Shown piece after piece: positions 9,069-17,546 of a stretch of DNA of 64,000 nt (positions within the stretch are counted from its first letter, which is position 1; each line of letters opens with the position of its first letter). This stretch comes from Bacillus ectoiniformans (GTDB lineage: Bacteria > Bacillota > Bacilli > Bacillales > Domibacillaceae), in NCBI RefSeq assembly GCF_016908875.1, contig NZ_JAFBES010000005.1:1-64000 (forward strand), given 5' to 3'. Both the position numbers and the translations under genes were made by a program. Under the pieces are notes generated by a model. It worked only from the letters and a program-made list of their open reading frames with translations. It was not told where the DNA came from and ran no database searches.

Positions 9069-10274
9069 ATGAATTATGATCGAATATTAGTTCGTTATGG
9101 TGAAATTTCTACCAAGGGAAGAAACCGAAAAAAGTTTGTTTCGAAAATGCGCCAAAATATTTACCATGTGCTGAAAGATCACTCAGATATTAAGATTGAG
9201 AGCACACGTGACAGAATGTACATTCATCTAAATGACACTCCTTTTGATGCAGTCAAGGATTCGCTGTCAAACGTATTTGGCATCCAGTCTTTCAGCCCGG
9301 TGGTCCGGACAGATAAAGAGATAGAATCAATCAAAGAAGCCGCTTTATCACTCGTCCAAAAAAGCTTTACTGAAGGAATGACATTTAAAGTCACTGCTAG
9401 ACGTTCGGATAAAAGCTTCGAATACGAAACGAATGAGATTAATCGTGAAGTCGGTGCGCATGTTTTAAGAAATATGGAAGCATTAAAGGTTGATGTCAAG
9501 AATCCTGATATTAATCTAACGGTAGAAGTGCGTGCGGAAGGCGTGTATTTATCTTGTGAGAAGTATCAAGGAGCAGCGGGGCTTCCAATAGGCACAGGAG
9601 GAAAAGCGATGCTTCTGCTTTCTGGGGGACTAGACAGCCCGGTAGCAGGCTACTATATGCTTAGAAGAGGGGTAGAGATAGAAGCGATTCATTTTTACAG
9701 CCCTCCTTATACGAGCGAAAGAGCGAAGCAGAAGGTAATTGATTTAGCTGAAGTGCTGACTAAATTCGGCACATCAATTAAGCTTCACATTGTTCCTTTT
9801 ACAGCTATTCAAGAAAAGGTTCAGGCTCAAGTACCAGAGAATTATACCATGACAGCGACGCGCCGCATGATGCTGACGATTGCTGACAAGATCCGCGAAA
9901 AACAAGGCGGATTAGCACTGGTTACAGGTGAGAGCTTAGGACAAGTAGCCAGCCAGACATTAGAAAGCATGCTGGCCATTAATGAAGTGACGTCCACCCC
10001 CGTCTTAAGGCCATTAATTGCGATGGACAAACTGGATATTATTGATGTTGCTCAAAGCATCCATACGCATGACATCTCCATCCAGCCGTACGAAGACTGC
10101 TGCACGATCTTTACAGCGCCTTCACCTAAAACACGTCCAAAGCTTGAAAAAGTAAAGTACTATGAAAGTTTTACTGACTTTGATGAAATGATACAAGAAG
10201 CGGTGGATCAAACGGAGATGCTCGTCCTACCAAAAGAAAAAAGTGAAAACGACTCATTTGCTGATTTATTATAG
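9069..10274 (+). CDS. thiI: tRNA 4-thiouridine synthase ThiI
   Basis: Adenylates U8 of tRNA and inserts sulfur to form s4U. The N-terminal ferredoxin-like region is followed by a THUMP domain (about 60-165) and a PP-loop ATPase domain with the motif LLSGGLDSPVAGYY near residue 180. The C-terminal rhodanese domain of E. coli ThiI is absent, as in other Bacilli, so sulfur must come directly from the adjacent desulfurase. In-frame GTGs lie 3 and 9 nt upstream, but the ATG at 9069 has AGAGGTG at 6 nt and gives 401 residues, the B. subtilis length. Confidence 0.95.
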   Translation: MNYDRILVRYGEISTKGRNRKKFVSKMRQNIYHVLKDHSDIKIESTRDRMYIHLNDTPFDAVKDSLSNVFGIQSFSPVVRTDKEIESIKEAALSLVQKSFTEGMTFKVTARRSDKSFEYETNEINREVGAHVLRNMEALKVDVKNPDINLTVEVRAEGVYLSCEKYQGAAGLPIGTGGKAMLLLSGGLDSPVAGYYMLRRGVEIEAIHFYSPPYTSERAKQKVIDLAEVLTKFGTSIKLHIVPFTAIQEKVQAQVPENYTMTATRRMMLTIADKIREKQGGLALVTGESLGQVASQTLESMLAINEVTSTPVLRPLIAMDKLDIIDVAQSIHTHDISIQPYEDCCTIFTAPSPKTRPKLEKVKYYESFTDFDEMIQEAVDQTEMLVLPKEKSENDSFADLL

Positions 10275-10283
10275 CCATCTTTA

Positions 10284-10318
10284 ACAGATCCTTGTACTAG
10301 CTAGAAGGATCTGTTTTT
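10284..10318 (+). terminator. nifZ-thiI terminator
   Basis: ACAGATCCTT pairs with AAGGATCTGT and is followed by five T. Confidence 0.9.
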
Positions 10319-10336
10319 ATGATGAAAATTAAATTT

Positions 10337-10359
10337 AAGACTAGTTAGTCTTTTTTTTT
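10337..10359 (+). terminator. Second terminator after thiI
   Basis: AAGAC pairs with GTCTT around TAGTTA, followed by a run of nine T. The short stem makes it a probable back-up site. Confidence 0.55.
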
Positions 10360-10379
10360 GTAAATGCACCACAAAAATA

Positions 10380-10408
10380 TTCCAATATTTTAAAAGATTT
10401 AGTATAAT
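10380..10408 (+). promoter_or_regulatory. Sigma-A promoter of the acyl-CoA ligase gene
   Basis: TTCCAA, a 17-bp spacer and a perfect TATAAT lie 30 bp before the start codon. Confidence 0.65.
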
Positions 10409-10437
10409 CAAAAAGAACAAACAAAGGGGGAATTAGG

Positions 10438-12015
10438 ATGAAAAGAGAAGATTTGTTAGCTCCTGAACAATATAATATTGTCATGGAAGTAGAGAAATTT
10501 GCGAAAGATCCTGACCGACTAGCTTTAAAATGGGAGAACGAATCAGGGGAAACAAAAGAGATTACATATGCTGATTTGATGAAAAATGTGAATAAGATTG
10601 GAAACGCTTTCCTTGAGAACGGGTTGAAAAAAGGGGATCCTGTACTCATTATGGTGCCGCGTTTGATCGAAGCTTATGAAGTCTTTTTAGCTGCTCTAAA
10701 AACAGGGCTGATCATCATTCCTAGCTCTGAGCTACTGCGTACAAAGGACTTGAACTACCGTATTGAGCATGCAGGAGTAAAGGGGATCATTTCCTATGCG
10801 CCATTTACGGAAGAGTTTAATAAAACGGATAAAATTGATGAAATGGTTAAATTTGCATTTGGCGGCGAGTCTGCTGGATGGATGAAATTAGAAGAAAAAA
10901 TGGCGTCTGCATCAAGCGAGTTAGAAATGGCTGATACGTCTAAAGATGACATCGCCTTCCTTCCATATACTTCTGGAACGACAGGAAATCCTAAAGGCGT
11001 CGTGCATACACATGCATGGGGCTATGCTCACTTAAAAACAGCAGCAGCACATTGGCTGGCTATTGAAGATCAAGATGTTGTGTGGGCTACTGCAGGTCCG
11101 GGCTGGCAAAAATGGACATGGAGTCCGTTCTTATCTGTATTAGGATCTGGGGCGACTGGCTTCGTATACAATGGCAAGTTTGAGCCTAAGAAATATTTAG
11201 AGCTGCTAGACCGCAACAAAATTAACGTACTCTGCTGTACGCCAACTGAGTACCGGTTAATTGTAAAAGTAGACAACTTAAAAGATTATAACTTAGAGCA
11301 CCTTCACAGTGCTGTTTCAGCGGGAGAACCGTTAAATCGTGAAGTTATCGATACATTCCAAAAGTATTTCAACGTGGAAGTGCGCGATGGCTATGGCCAA
11401 ACAGAAAGCACGCTGGTAGTCGGCGTCCTTAAAGGGATGGAGTTAAAGCCTGGATCGATGGGTAAACCAACTCCAGGAAACCGCGTAGAAATCATTAATG
11501 AAGATGGAGAGCCATGTCCTGTCGGTGAAGTTGGAGATATCGCTGTTCACATTGATACGCCAGCATTGTTCAAGAATTATTATAAAGATCCTGAAAGAAC
11601 GGCTATGCAGTTCCGTGGAGACTACTACCTGACAGGCGATAAAGCGAAAATGGATGAAGATGGTTATTATTGGTTCGAAGGCCGCGGCGATGATATCATT
11701 ATCAGCTCAGGCTATACAATTGGACCATTTGAAGTAGAGGATGCGCTAGTCAAGCACCCTGATGTCAAAGAGTGTGCGGTTGTTGGAAGCCCGGATGAAA
11801 TTCGTGGTCATGTTGTAAAAGCTTTCGTCGTTCTTCAAGACGGAGTAGATGCGAACGATCCTGGTCTAGTGGAAAAACTTCAAAATCATGTGAAAGACTT
11901 AACGGCACCATATAAATATCCAAGAAAAGTAGAATTTGTAGAAGAATTACCGAAAACAACTTCCGGAAAAATCCGTCGCGTAGAATTGCGGAAAATGGAA
12001 GCAGAAACTGTATAA
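10438..12015 (+). CDS. ytcI: Acyl-CoA synthetase, AMP-forming (YtcI/MbcS type)
   Basis: Member of the ANL adenylating superfamily, predicted to activate a short or branched carboxylic acid to its CoA ester; the exact acid cannot be read from sequence. The 525-residue product shows all core motifs: the P-loop YTSGTTGNPKGVVHTH (about 178-193), DGYGQTES (about 318), YLTGDKAKMDEDGYYW and GRGDDII (about 396-421), and the C-terminal catalytic lysine in PKTTSGKIRR (about 504-513). GGGGGAATTAGG lies before the ATG. It occupies the ytcI position, with its own promoter and terminator. Confidence 0.88.
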   Translation: MKREDLLAPEQYNIVMEVEKFAKDPDRLALKWENESGETKEITYADLMKNVNKIGNAFLENGLKKGDPVLIMVPRLIEAYEVFLAALKTGLIIIPSSELLRTKDLNYRIEHAGVKGIISYAPFTEEFNKTDKIDEMVKFAFGGESAGWMKLEEKMASASSELEMADTSKDDIAFLPYTSGTTGNPKGVVHTHAWGYAHLKTAAAHWLAIEDQDVVWATAGPGWQKWTWSPFLSVLGSGATGFVYNGKFEPKKYLELLDRNKINVLCCTPTEYRLIVKVDNLKDYNLEHLHSAVSAGEPLNREVIDTFQKYFNVEVRDGYGQTESTLVVGVLKGMELKPGSMGKPTPGNRVEIINEDGEPCPVGEVGDIAVHIDTPALFKNYYKDPERTAMQFRGDYYLTGDKAKMDEDGYYWFEGRGDDIIISSGYTIGPFEVEDALVKHPDVKECAVVGSPDEIRGHVVKAFVVLQDGVDANDPGLVEKLQNHVKDLTAPYKYPRKVEFVEELPKTTSGKIRRVELRKMEAETV

Positions 12016-12030
12016 TAATCGACGTATGAA

Positions 12031-12064
12031 AACAAAGGACGCTCTTAAGCGTTCTTTGTTTTTT
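12031..12064 (+). terminator. Terminator of the acyl-CoA ligase gene
   Basis: AACAAAGGACGCT pairs with AGCGTTCTTTGTT (one G-T pair) around a 4-nt loop, ending in six T. Confidence 0.88.
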
Positions 12065-12113
12065 CGTGTGAAAACAAAAGCTTTGTAACTTTTGAAAAGT
12101 GCAAAACAAACTA

Positions 12114-12142
12114 TTGGTTTTGTCAGTCAAAGGGAGTATAAT
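12114..12142 (+). promoter_or_regulatory. Sigma-A promoter of rarD
   Basis: TTGGTT, a 17-bp spacer and TATAAT lie 40 bp before the rarD start. Confidence 0.75.
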
Positions 12143-12181
12143 TAATTTTATTTCGAGACTAGAAAGAAATCAGGTGGGAAG

Positions 12182-13105
12182 ATGAATTCAATGTTGAAAG
12201 CAGGCATTGTCTATGCAGGATTGGCTTATTTAATTTGGGGTCTCTTTCCGGTTTATTGGAAGATGCTTGAGCATGTAACGGCGGACGAAATATTGGCAAA
12301 CCGAATTTTATGGTCGTTTGTGTTTATGGTCTTGTTCCTGTTTTTCACCGGTAAAGTCAAACACTTAAAAGGAACACTGAAAGACATGAAGCTGAACCCG
12401 AAACGTGCGGGTGCGTTGGTTCTTGCTTCCTTATTAGTGACAAGCAATTGGTTTTTATTTATTTGGGCTGTAAATAATGAGCGAATTATTGAAACAAGCA
12501 TGGGTTATTATATTAATCCATTGATGAGTGTACTGCTCGGCGTGTTCATCTTAAAAGAAGCGCTGTCAAAAGCACAGATTCTATCATTTTTGCTGGCCTC
12601 TGCCGGTGTGCTAGTATTAACGGTTTCTTATGGACAGTTTCCGTGGGTGTCAATCGGGCTTGCTGTCACATTCGCGCTTTATGGACTGGCAAAGAAAATG
12701 ATCAAAGTGGATGCGGCGATTGGACTGACATTAGAGACGACAGCTGTTGCGCCGTTCGCCTTGCTGTATTTAGGCTATTTATTTAATAAAGAGAATGTAT
12801 CTCTTTTTTCAGGCTCGGCCGAAACGGACATTCTTTTAATCGGAGGCGGGATGATTACGGCTGTTCCACTCTTGCTGTTTGCACAAGGAGCGCAAAAAAT
12901 CCCATTGTATATGATCGGATTTCTACAATATATTACTCCGACCATGACCTTGCTGCTGGGGATCTTCGTTTATCATGAACCGTTTACATCTGTTCAGCTG
13001 ACCGCGTTTTCATTTATCTGGTCGGCGCTTGCGATCTTCTCATTATCTCAAACAAAATGGTATCAACGAAGACAATTGCTAGTAAGCAATGAAAAATCAG
13101 CATAA
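12182..13105 (+). CDS. rarD: EamA-family permease RarD
   Basis: A 307-residue drug/metabolite-transporter protein with about ten membrane helices. The opening GIVYAGLAYLIWGLFPVYWK is typical of RarD, a subgroup first noted through chloramphenicol sensitivity; the real substrate is not known. AGGTGGG lies before the ATG. The gene is flanked by its own sigma-A promoter and a terminator shared with nadF. It is an addition relative to the B. subtilis order at this point. Confidence 0.85.
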   Translation: MNSMLKAGIVYAGLAYLIWGLFPVYWKMLEHVTADEILANRILWSFVFMVLFLFFTGKVKHLKGTLKDMKLNPKRAGALVLASLLVTSNWFLFIWAVNNERIIETSMGYYINPLMSVLLGVFILKEALSKAQILSFLLASAGVLVLTVSYGQFPWVSIGLAVTFALYGLAKKMIKVDAAIGLTLETTAVAPFALLYLGYLFNKENVSLFSGSAETDILLIGGGMITAVPLLLFAQGAQKIPLYMIGFLQYITPTMTLLLGIFVYHEPFTSVQLTAFSFIWSALAIFSLSQTKWYQRRQLLVSNEKSA

Positions 13106-13143
13106 AAAAACTGTACCTTAGCTTGTCTAAGGTGCAGTTTTTT
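13105..13143. terminator. Bidirectional terminator, rarD/nadF
   Basis: AAAAAACTGTACCTTA pairs with TAAGGTGCAGTTTTTT around a 7-nt loop. It overlaps the rarD stop and can end both convergent genes. Confidence 0.88.
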
Positions 13144-13181
13144 GGTTTTTGTGAATGATCCTTCGAGAAGGTCAATATAAT

Positions 13182-13979
13182 TTACAGAAACGTCCGCTGA
13201 ACTTTTTGCCAGAAGGAATTATCTTTTAGCTTCAATGTTTTGATTTTCTTTTCGCCTAGCTCAATTTTGATCTCTTCAATGTGCTGGACGCTTAATGCTT
13301 CATTATCAATGCCCATAATCGGGTATGTGTTGCTATCTTTAGAGAATTTAAAAGTTAAAGAACGATCTCCGCTTAAGATAAAGGATGAACCAAGCGTACG
13401 GTAGCGATTATTATTTAAAGAGGCGAGTTCACTCACTTGCATACATGGGATGAGCGGATCAACGACTGCCCCGCTGACGGATTTATTATACGCTGTACTG
13501 CCAGTTGGTGTTGCGATAATCATTCCGTCACCTCGAAAAGTTTCAAAGTGCAGGTCATCGATAAAGACATCCATCTCCATCGTTTTAATCACACTCGTCT
13601 TTACACTAAATTCATTTAAACAATGAAAGTTAGACTCTCCATCAACCGTAATGCTGATCGTCGGGTAGCGGCGAACTTCCATTTGGGATTTTGTCATTGC
13701 ATCAATCATTTTCGATGTATCGCCTACATAAAAGTCACAATACATATTTAATTGATTTGTAGTAGAGAGGCCTGCGTACAGACAGTCTTCTCTAAAGCCG
13801 GTTTTCTGCACCGCTTGTAGAAATGTTCCATCGCTGCCGATGCTGATAATCACATTAGCCTGCTTAGGGTCTTCAATCACATTGAATTCATAGCGTTCAG
13901 CAAGCGCTTTCAATTCTTCGACTTTTTCAAGCAAGCCTTGTTCATTGGTGTGGTAAAAATAAATGTTACGGCGATCCAT
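13182..13979 (-). CDS. nadF: NAD kinase, second paralogue (NadF/YtdI)
   Basis: Phosphorylates NAD to NADP. The 265-residue product carries the nucleotide motif as SIGSDGTFLQAV (GSDGT instead of GGDGT), which is typical of the second Bacillus NAD kinase, and the second motif TPTGSTAYNKSVSGAVV. AGGGGGA precedes the start by suitable spacing. It is transcribed away from sppA, and its position matches ytdI of B. subtilis. Confidence 0.92.
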   Translation of the reverse strand: MDRRNIYFYHTNEQGLLEKVEELKALAERYEFNVIEDPKQANVIISIGSDGTFLQAVQKTGFREDCLYAGLSTTNQLNMYCDFYVGDTSKMIDAMTKSQMEVRRYPTISITVDGESNFHCLNEFSVKTSVIKTMEMDVFIDDLHFETFRGDGMIIATPTGSTAYNKSVSGAVVDPLIPCMQVSELASLNNNRYRTLGSSFILSGDRSLTFKFSKDSNTYPIMGIDNEALSVQHIEEIKIELGEKKIKTLKLKDNSFWQKVQRTFL

Positions 13980-14118
13980 TAGAAGTCCCCCTCGGTGGCG
14001 ATAATATTGTTAGATTTGCCAATACTTTGTTAAAATAAGACTGGCATGTATATAGTTTACCATGATTTAGGTATGTTTTTGTAGCTGAAGCATGAATAAG
14101 CATAAGGGAGGAAGAAAA

Positions 14119-15129
14119 ATGAATACGAAAAGAATTATTGCCCTCGTAGCAGCGGCAGCATTATTTATTGTTTCCATAATCATAAATTTTGCATCAGCAG
14201 CCGTTACAACAGATTGGGCGAAAGCTTTTGATTCCATGATGGGCGGAAGCGATGAAATGTTTGTGGAAAACGTAGAAGAAGAAGGCAGTGAGTTTAAAAA
14301 AATTGTCGTCCTGCCTGTAGACGGTGTTATCCAGGATACGGGAACAACCGAATCGTTATTTTCTTCCCCGCAATATAACCATCGTTTATTCATGGAAAAA
14401 CTGGATAAAGTTCAGAAAGACAAAGATGTTAAAGCGATTGTGCTTCAAGTGAATTCACCAGGCGGCGGCGTCGTAGAAAGTGCGCAAATCCACGATAAGT
14501 TAATGGAAATCAAAGAAAAGACAAAGAAACCAGTCTATGTCTCCATGGGATCCATTGCAGCTTCTGGCGGCTATTACATATCAGCTCCGGCAGATAAAAT
14601 TTTCGCAAGTCCAGAAACATTGACAGGCTCTCTAGGTGTCATCATGCAAAGCGTTAATTATTCCAAGTTGGCAAAAGAATATGGCGTTGACTTTGTGACG
14701 ATTAAAAGCGGCCCGCACAAAGATATTATGAGCCCGACAAGAGAAATGACCGAGGAAGAGCGAAAGATTTTACAAGCAATGATTGATAATTCCTACCAGG
14801 GATTCGTAAAAGTAATTGCAGACGGACGCGGAATGTCTGAGACTCAAGTGAAAAAAATCGCCGATGGCCGCATTTATGATGGTCGCCAAGCGAAAGAACT
14901 GAACTTAATTGATGACTTCGGCTATGTAGAAGATGTGATTGCACAGCTGAAGAAAGATAAGAATTTAAAGGACGCGCAGGTTGTTAGTTATGAGTCGAAT
15001 ATGGGTCTGCCTTCATTTTTGGCTGCGAATGCAAAAACGATGTTTTCAAGTGATGATAAAGTGAGTGCGTTAATGAAAATATTGTCGAATCCAAATTCCC
15101 CGCGGTTAATGTATTTATATGCGGAATAA
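14119..15129 (+). CDS. sppA: Signal peptide peptidase SppA
   Basis: Membrane-anchored serine protease that degrades cleaved signal peptides and other peptides in the membrane. One N-terminal helix (about 5-27) is followed by an S49-family domain. The Ser/Lys dyad aligns with S149 in SIAASGGYY and K201 in SGPHKDIMS, by analogy with S147/K199 of B. subtilis. A longer frame begins at 14092, but GGGAGG is 7 nt before the ATG at 14119, giving 336 residues. It is followed 14 bp later by yteJ, as in B. subtilis. Confidence 0.93.
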   Translation: MNTKRIIALVAAAALFIVSIIINFASAAVTTDWAKAFDSMMGGSDEMFVENVEEEGSEFKKIVVLPVDGVIQDTGTTESLFSSPQYNHRLFMEKLDKVQKDKDVKAIVLQVNSPGGGVVESAQIHDKLMEIKEKTKKPVYVSMGSIAASGGYYISAPADKIFASPETLTGSLGVIMQSVNYSKLAKEYGVDFVTIKSGPHKDIMSPTREMTEEERKILQAMIDNSYQGFVKVIADGRGMSETQVKKIADGRIYDGRQAKELNLIDDFGYVEDVIAQLKKDKNLKDAQVVSYESNMGLPSFLAANAKTMFSSDDKVSALMKILSNPNSPRLMYLYAE

Positions 15130-15143
15130 AGGAGGTATGAAGA

Positions 15144-15707
15144 ATGAATGACGATCATAATTCAAGTCGTGAAGAAACCCTAGAAGCTTCAGATGCTTCC
15201 AATGAAGAACGAGTGGTCGTTCAGGAGGAGACGACCAATCAAACTGTCAGACCGATCACGCCATCTCTCCACTATGCGGGGTTTTGGATGAGGTTTTGGG
15301 CATACTTGCTTGACCTGATTGTTATCGGAAGCATCAGCCGGATTCTAATCTATCCGTTATTCCGTTTTTTAGACATTGAAACCGCTTCGGGAGATATGTT
15401 TTCCGCCGTAAATATGGCAACAGCCTTCATTTTTTATCTGTATTTCATTTTGACAACAAAGTTTTTCGGTCAGACGGTGGGCAAAATGATTATCGGTTTA
15501 AAAGTAATCTCCTTAAAAGCGCCAGGACTTAGCTGGTCCACAATCATCTTCCGAGAATTGCTTGGACGCTACATCTCAGCGACGATCTTCATTCTTTATG
15601 TGTTAGTCGCATTTTTACCAAAAAAACAAGGCCTGCATGATTACTTCGCAGATACGACAGTTGTGCACGAAAGATCCCTGCAGCTTGAAAAACCCGCTTA
15701 TTCGTAA
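15144..15707 (+). CDS. yteJ: RDD-family membrane protein (YteJ)
   Basis: A 187-residue protein with an acidic, polar N-terminus (about 1-48) and then an RDD domain with the opening Y-A-G-F-W-M-R-F-W-A-Y and three or four membrane helices. The conserved GQTVGKMIIGLKV segment is near residues 112-124. Function is unknown, although B. subtilis YteJ works with SppA in lantibiotic protection. AGGAGG lies before the ATG. It is cotranscribed with sppA, and its stop codon is inside the terminator hairpin. Confidence 0.88.
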   Translation: MNDDHNSSREETLEASDASNEERVVVQEETTNQTVRPITPSLHYAGFWMRFWAYLLDLIVIGSISRILIYPLFRFLDIETASGDMFSAVNMATAFIFYLYFILTTKFFGQTVGKMIIGLKVISLKAPGLSWSTIIFRELLGRYISATIFILYVLVAFLPKKQGLHDYFADTTVVHERSLQLEKPAYS

Positions 15708-15717
15708 GCGGGTTTTT
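15688..15717 (+). terminator. sppA-yteJ terminator
   Basis: AAAAACCCGCTTA pairs with TAAGCGGGTTTTT around TTCG. It overlaps the last codons and stop of yteJ, and the repeat array begins directly after it. Confidence 0.92.
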
Positions 15718-16257
15718 GTGTGTACGGAAGTGCGGTCGGGGGGAGTGAATCTTTCCAAAATGTGTAGGATTCGGTCCGAGTTGGGGGTTATTCTTTCCGA
15801 AATGAGTCACATTCTTTCCAAAGTGGACAATAATCTTTCCGAAACAGCAGATAATCTTTCCAAAGTACTGTCGGTCGGGGTGAATCTTTCCAAAATGACT
15901 TGGATTCGGTCCGAGTTGGGGATTAATCTTTCCGAAATGAGTCATAATCTTTCCAAAGTGAACAATAATCTTTCCAAAATGCGGTCGAGCGGTGTGAATC
16001 TTTCCAAAATGGGTTGGATTCGTTCCGAGTTGGGGGTTATTCTTTCTGAAATGAGTCATATTCTTTCCAAAGTGGACAATAATCCTTCCAAAACAGCAGA
16101 TAATCTTTCCAAAGTACTGTCGGTCGGGGTGAATCTTTCCAAAAAGTGAAGAATTCCGTCCGTTTTGGCGATTAATCTTTCCAAAGGGAGCAATAATCTT
16201 TCCGAAACAGCTAATAATCTTTCCACAGTGTCTCTTATTCGGTCCATTTCAGCAGGA
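15718..16257. repeat. Modular 21-bp tandem array between yteJ and ytfI
   Basis: From 15748 to 16257 the sequence divides without remainder into 20 modules of 21 bp and 3 of 30 bp; a degenerate 30-bp module precedes at 15718. Each module starts with a conserved half, usually AATCTTTCCAAA or ATTCTTTCCGAA, or the variant ATTCGGTCCGAG, followed by about 9 variable bases. Module types recur in order: modules 1-6, 7-11 and 12-17 follow the same succession, and the three 30-bp modules close each round with a GTCGGTCGGGGTG-like tail. All lengths are multiples of three, so long frames stay open on both strands, but they are low-complexity and lack ribosome binding sites. The array fills nearly all the space between a terminator and the ytfI ribosome binding site. 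Confidence 0.95.
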
Positions 16258-16322
16258 GGGCCATGTGAGAGGTTTATTTTCAATCAGGTTGGACAAACTG
16301 GCTATTGAAAGGAAGGTAAAAA

Positions 16323-17012
16323 GTGGAATACATTGCATGGGCAAGTGTAGCTGTTGTGTTACTGGTTATGATTATTTTGTTTTCGAAGCTTCAGATTCAT
16401 ATATATGCCTTTCACAGCAATGACCGAACAGAAATGAAACTAAAACTGAAAATGTGGCGTGGATTAATAAGTTACACGATCGATTTTCCGAAGATTCAAA
16501 TGATCATTGACTGGAAGATGAAGGAGCCAGGGATTGTGTATGAAAAAGACAATCTTGCAAAGGATGGATCTGTAAAACACGCCGCTGAGAAAAAATTAAC
16601 GTATACAGAGTTTAATCAAATGCTTTCTGATGCGAATGAACTGTTAAAGCATGTGGCTGGCATGAATACAGTCGCTCGCCGCTTTTTAAAGAAAGTAATC
16701 ATTAAAGAGGTGAAGTGGAAGACAGCGGCTGGTTCACGGGATGCGGCATTAACAGGTGTAGCTGCCGGCTCCATCTGGATGGTCAAAAGCAGCTTGTTAG
16801 GTGTGGCAAGTCAAGTGGTGAAAATGAAACAGATGCCGATGATGCATGTTGCTCCCGTTTTCGGGCAAAATATTCTGCAAACTGAATTTTTTTGTATACT
16901 CACATTAAGACCTGGGTATGCTATAGTTGCTGGAATTAAAATCCTGAAACGCTGGCGCGGGACTCGGGCAAAATTGTATTCGACTCCGCTGCGTCTATTA
17001 ACGAAAGGGTAA
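16323..17012 (+). CDS. ytfI: DUF2953 membrane-associated protein (YtfI)
   Basis: A 229-residue protein with one N-terminal membrane helix (about 4-22) and a basic, soluble remainder. It matches YtfI, the DUF2953 protein that precedes ytfJ in Bacillus; function is unknown, with a sporulation link suggested only by its neighbour. The start is GTG, with GGAAGG about 6 nt upstream, and lies just after the 21-bp repeat array. It is 30 bp before ytfJ and likely cotranscribed. Confidence 0.8.
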   Translation: MEYIAWASVAVVLLVMIILFSKLQIHIYAFHSNDRTEMKLKLKMWRGLISYTIDFPKIQMIIDWKMKEPGIVYEKDNLAKDGSVKHAAEKKLTYTEFNQMLSDANELLKHVAGMNTVARRFLKKVIIKEVKWKTAAGSRDAALTGVAAGSIWMVKSSLLGVASQVVKMKQMPMMHVAPVFGQNILQTEFFCILTLRPGYAIVAGIKILKRWRGTRAKLYSTPLRLLTKG

Positions 17013-17042
17013 AAATCCATTTCATAGAGGGAGGAAAACGAT

Positions 17043-17507
17043 ATGAGTGAGCATCCAATACAAGGACTTATGAGTACGGCTATGGAAAATTTAAAAGATA
17101 TGATAGATGTTAATACCATTATTGGCGATCCGGTAGAAACGCCTGATGGCAGTGTGATTATGACAGTTTCACGTGTGGGCTTCGGGTTTGCTGCTGGAGG
17201 CAGTGAGTTTTCAATTGAAAGTGAGAGCGGAAACGGCGGAACCCAAAAAGAAAAGAGCCCGTTTGGCGGCGGAAGCGGCGGCGGTGTGTCTATTACACCA
17301 ATTGCTTTTCTGATTGTGAATCAGCACGGCGTTCGCATGCTGCACTTAGATGAAAATACGCATTTATTGGATAAAATTCTTGATATGGCACCAGGCGTGG
17401 TAGATAAAATTCAAGGGATGTTTAATAGAAACCAAAATCAAGGATTAGGCGCACAGGGATTTCAAGGCGGCGGCCAGATGCAGATGCCGTATGACCGCCC
17501 TCAATAA
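17043..17507 (+). CDS. ytfJ: Sporulation protein YtfJ (GerW family)
   Basis: A 154-residue GerW/YtfJ-family protein found in spore formers; in B. subtilis it is made in the forespore and affects germination. The conserved opening EHPIQGLMSTAMENLKDMID and the glycine-rich middle (FGGGSGGGVSITPIAFLIV, about 79-97) are both present. A Gln/Gly-rich tail follows. GGGAGG precedes the ATG. It is good evidence that the organism sporulates. Confidence 0.92.
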   Translation: MSEHPIQGLMSTAMENLKDMIDVNTIIGDPVETPDGSVIMTVSRVGFGFAAGGSEFSIESESGNGGTQKEKSPFGGGSGGGVSITPIAFLIVNQHGVRMLHLDENTHLLDKILDMAPGVVDKIQGMFNRNQNQGLGAQGFQGGGQMQMPYDRPQ

Positions 17508-17510
17508 ATA

Positions 17511-17546
17511 AAAACAGCGGTTTGCCCTTTCGCAAACCGCTGTTTT
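17511..17546. terminator. Bidirectional terminator, ytfJ/aldo-keto reductase
   Basis: AAAACAGCGGTTTGC pairs with GCAAACCGCTGTTTT around CCTTTC. It ends two convergent genes. Confidence 0.92.

Noticed and set aside
15718-16257. CRISPR array
   Set aside because: Modules are 21 bp with no separate unique spacers of constant length, the repeats are degenerate, module types recur, and no cas genes are nearby.
15589-16283. Open frames of 170 residues (15637-16149, plus), 156 residues (15589-16059, minus) and 75 residues (16056-16283, minus) across the repeat array
   Set aside because: They exist on both strands only because all module lengths are multiples of three. They are low-complexity, overlap the end of yteJ and a terminator, and have no ribosome binding site.
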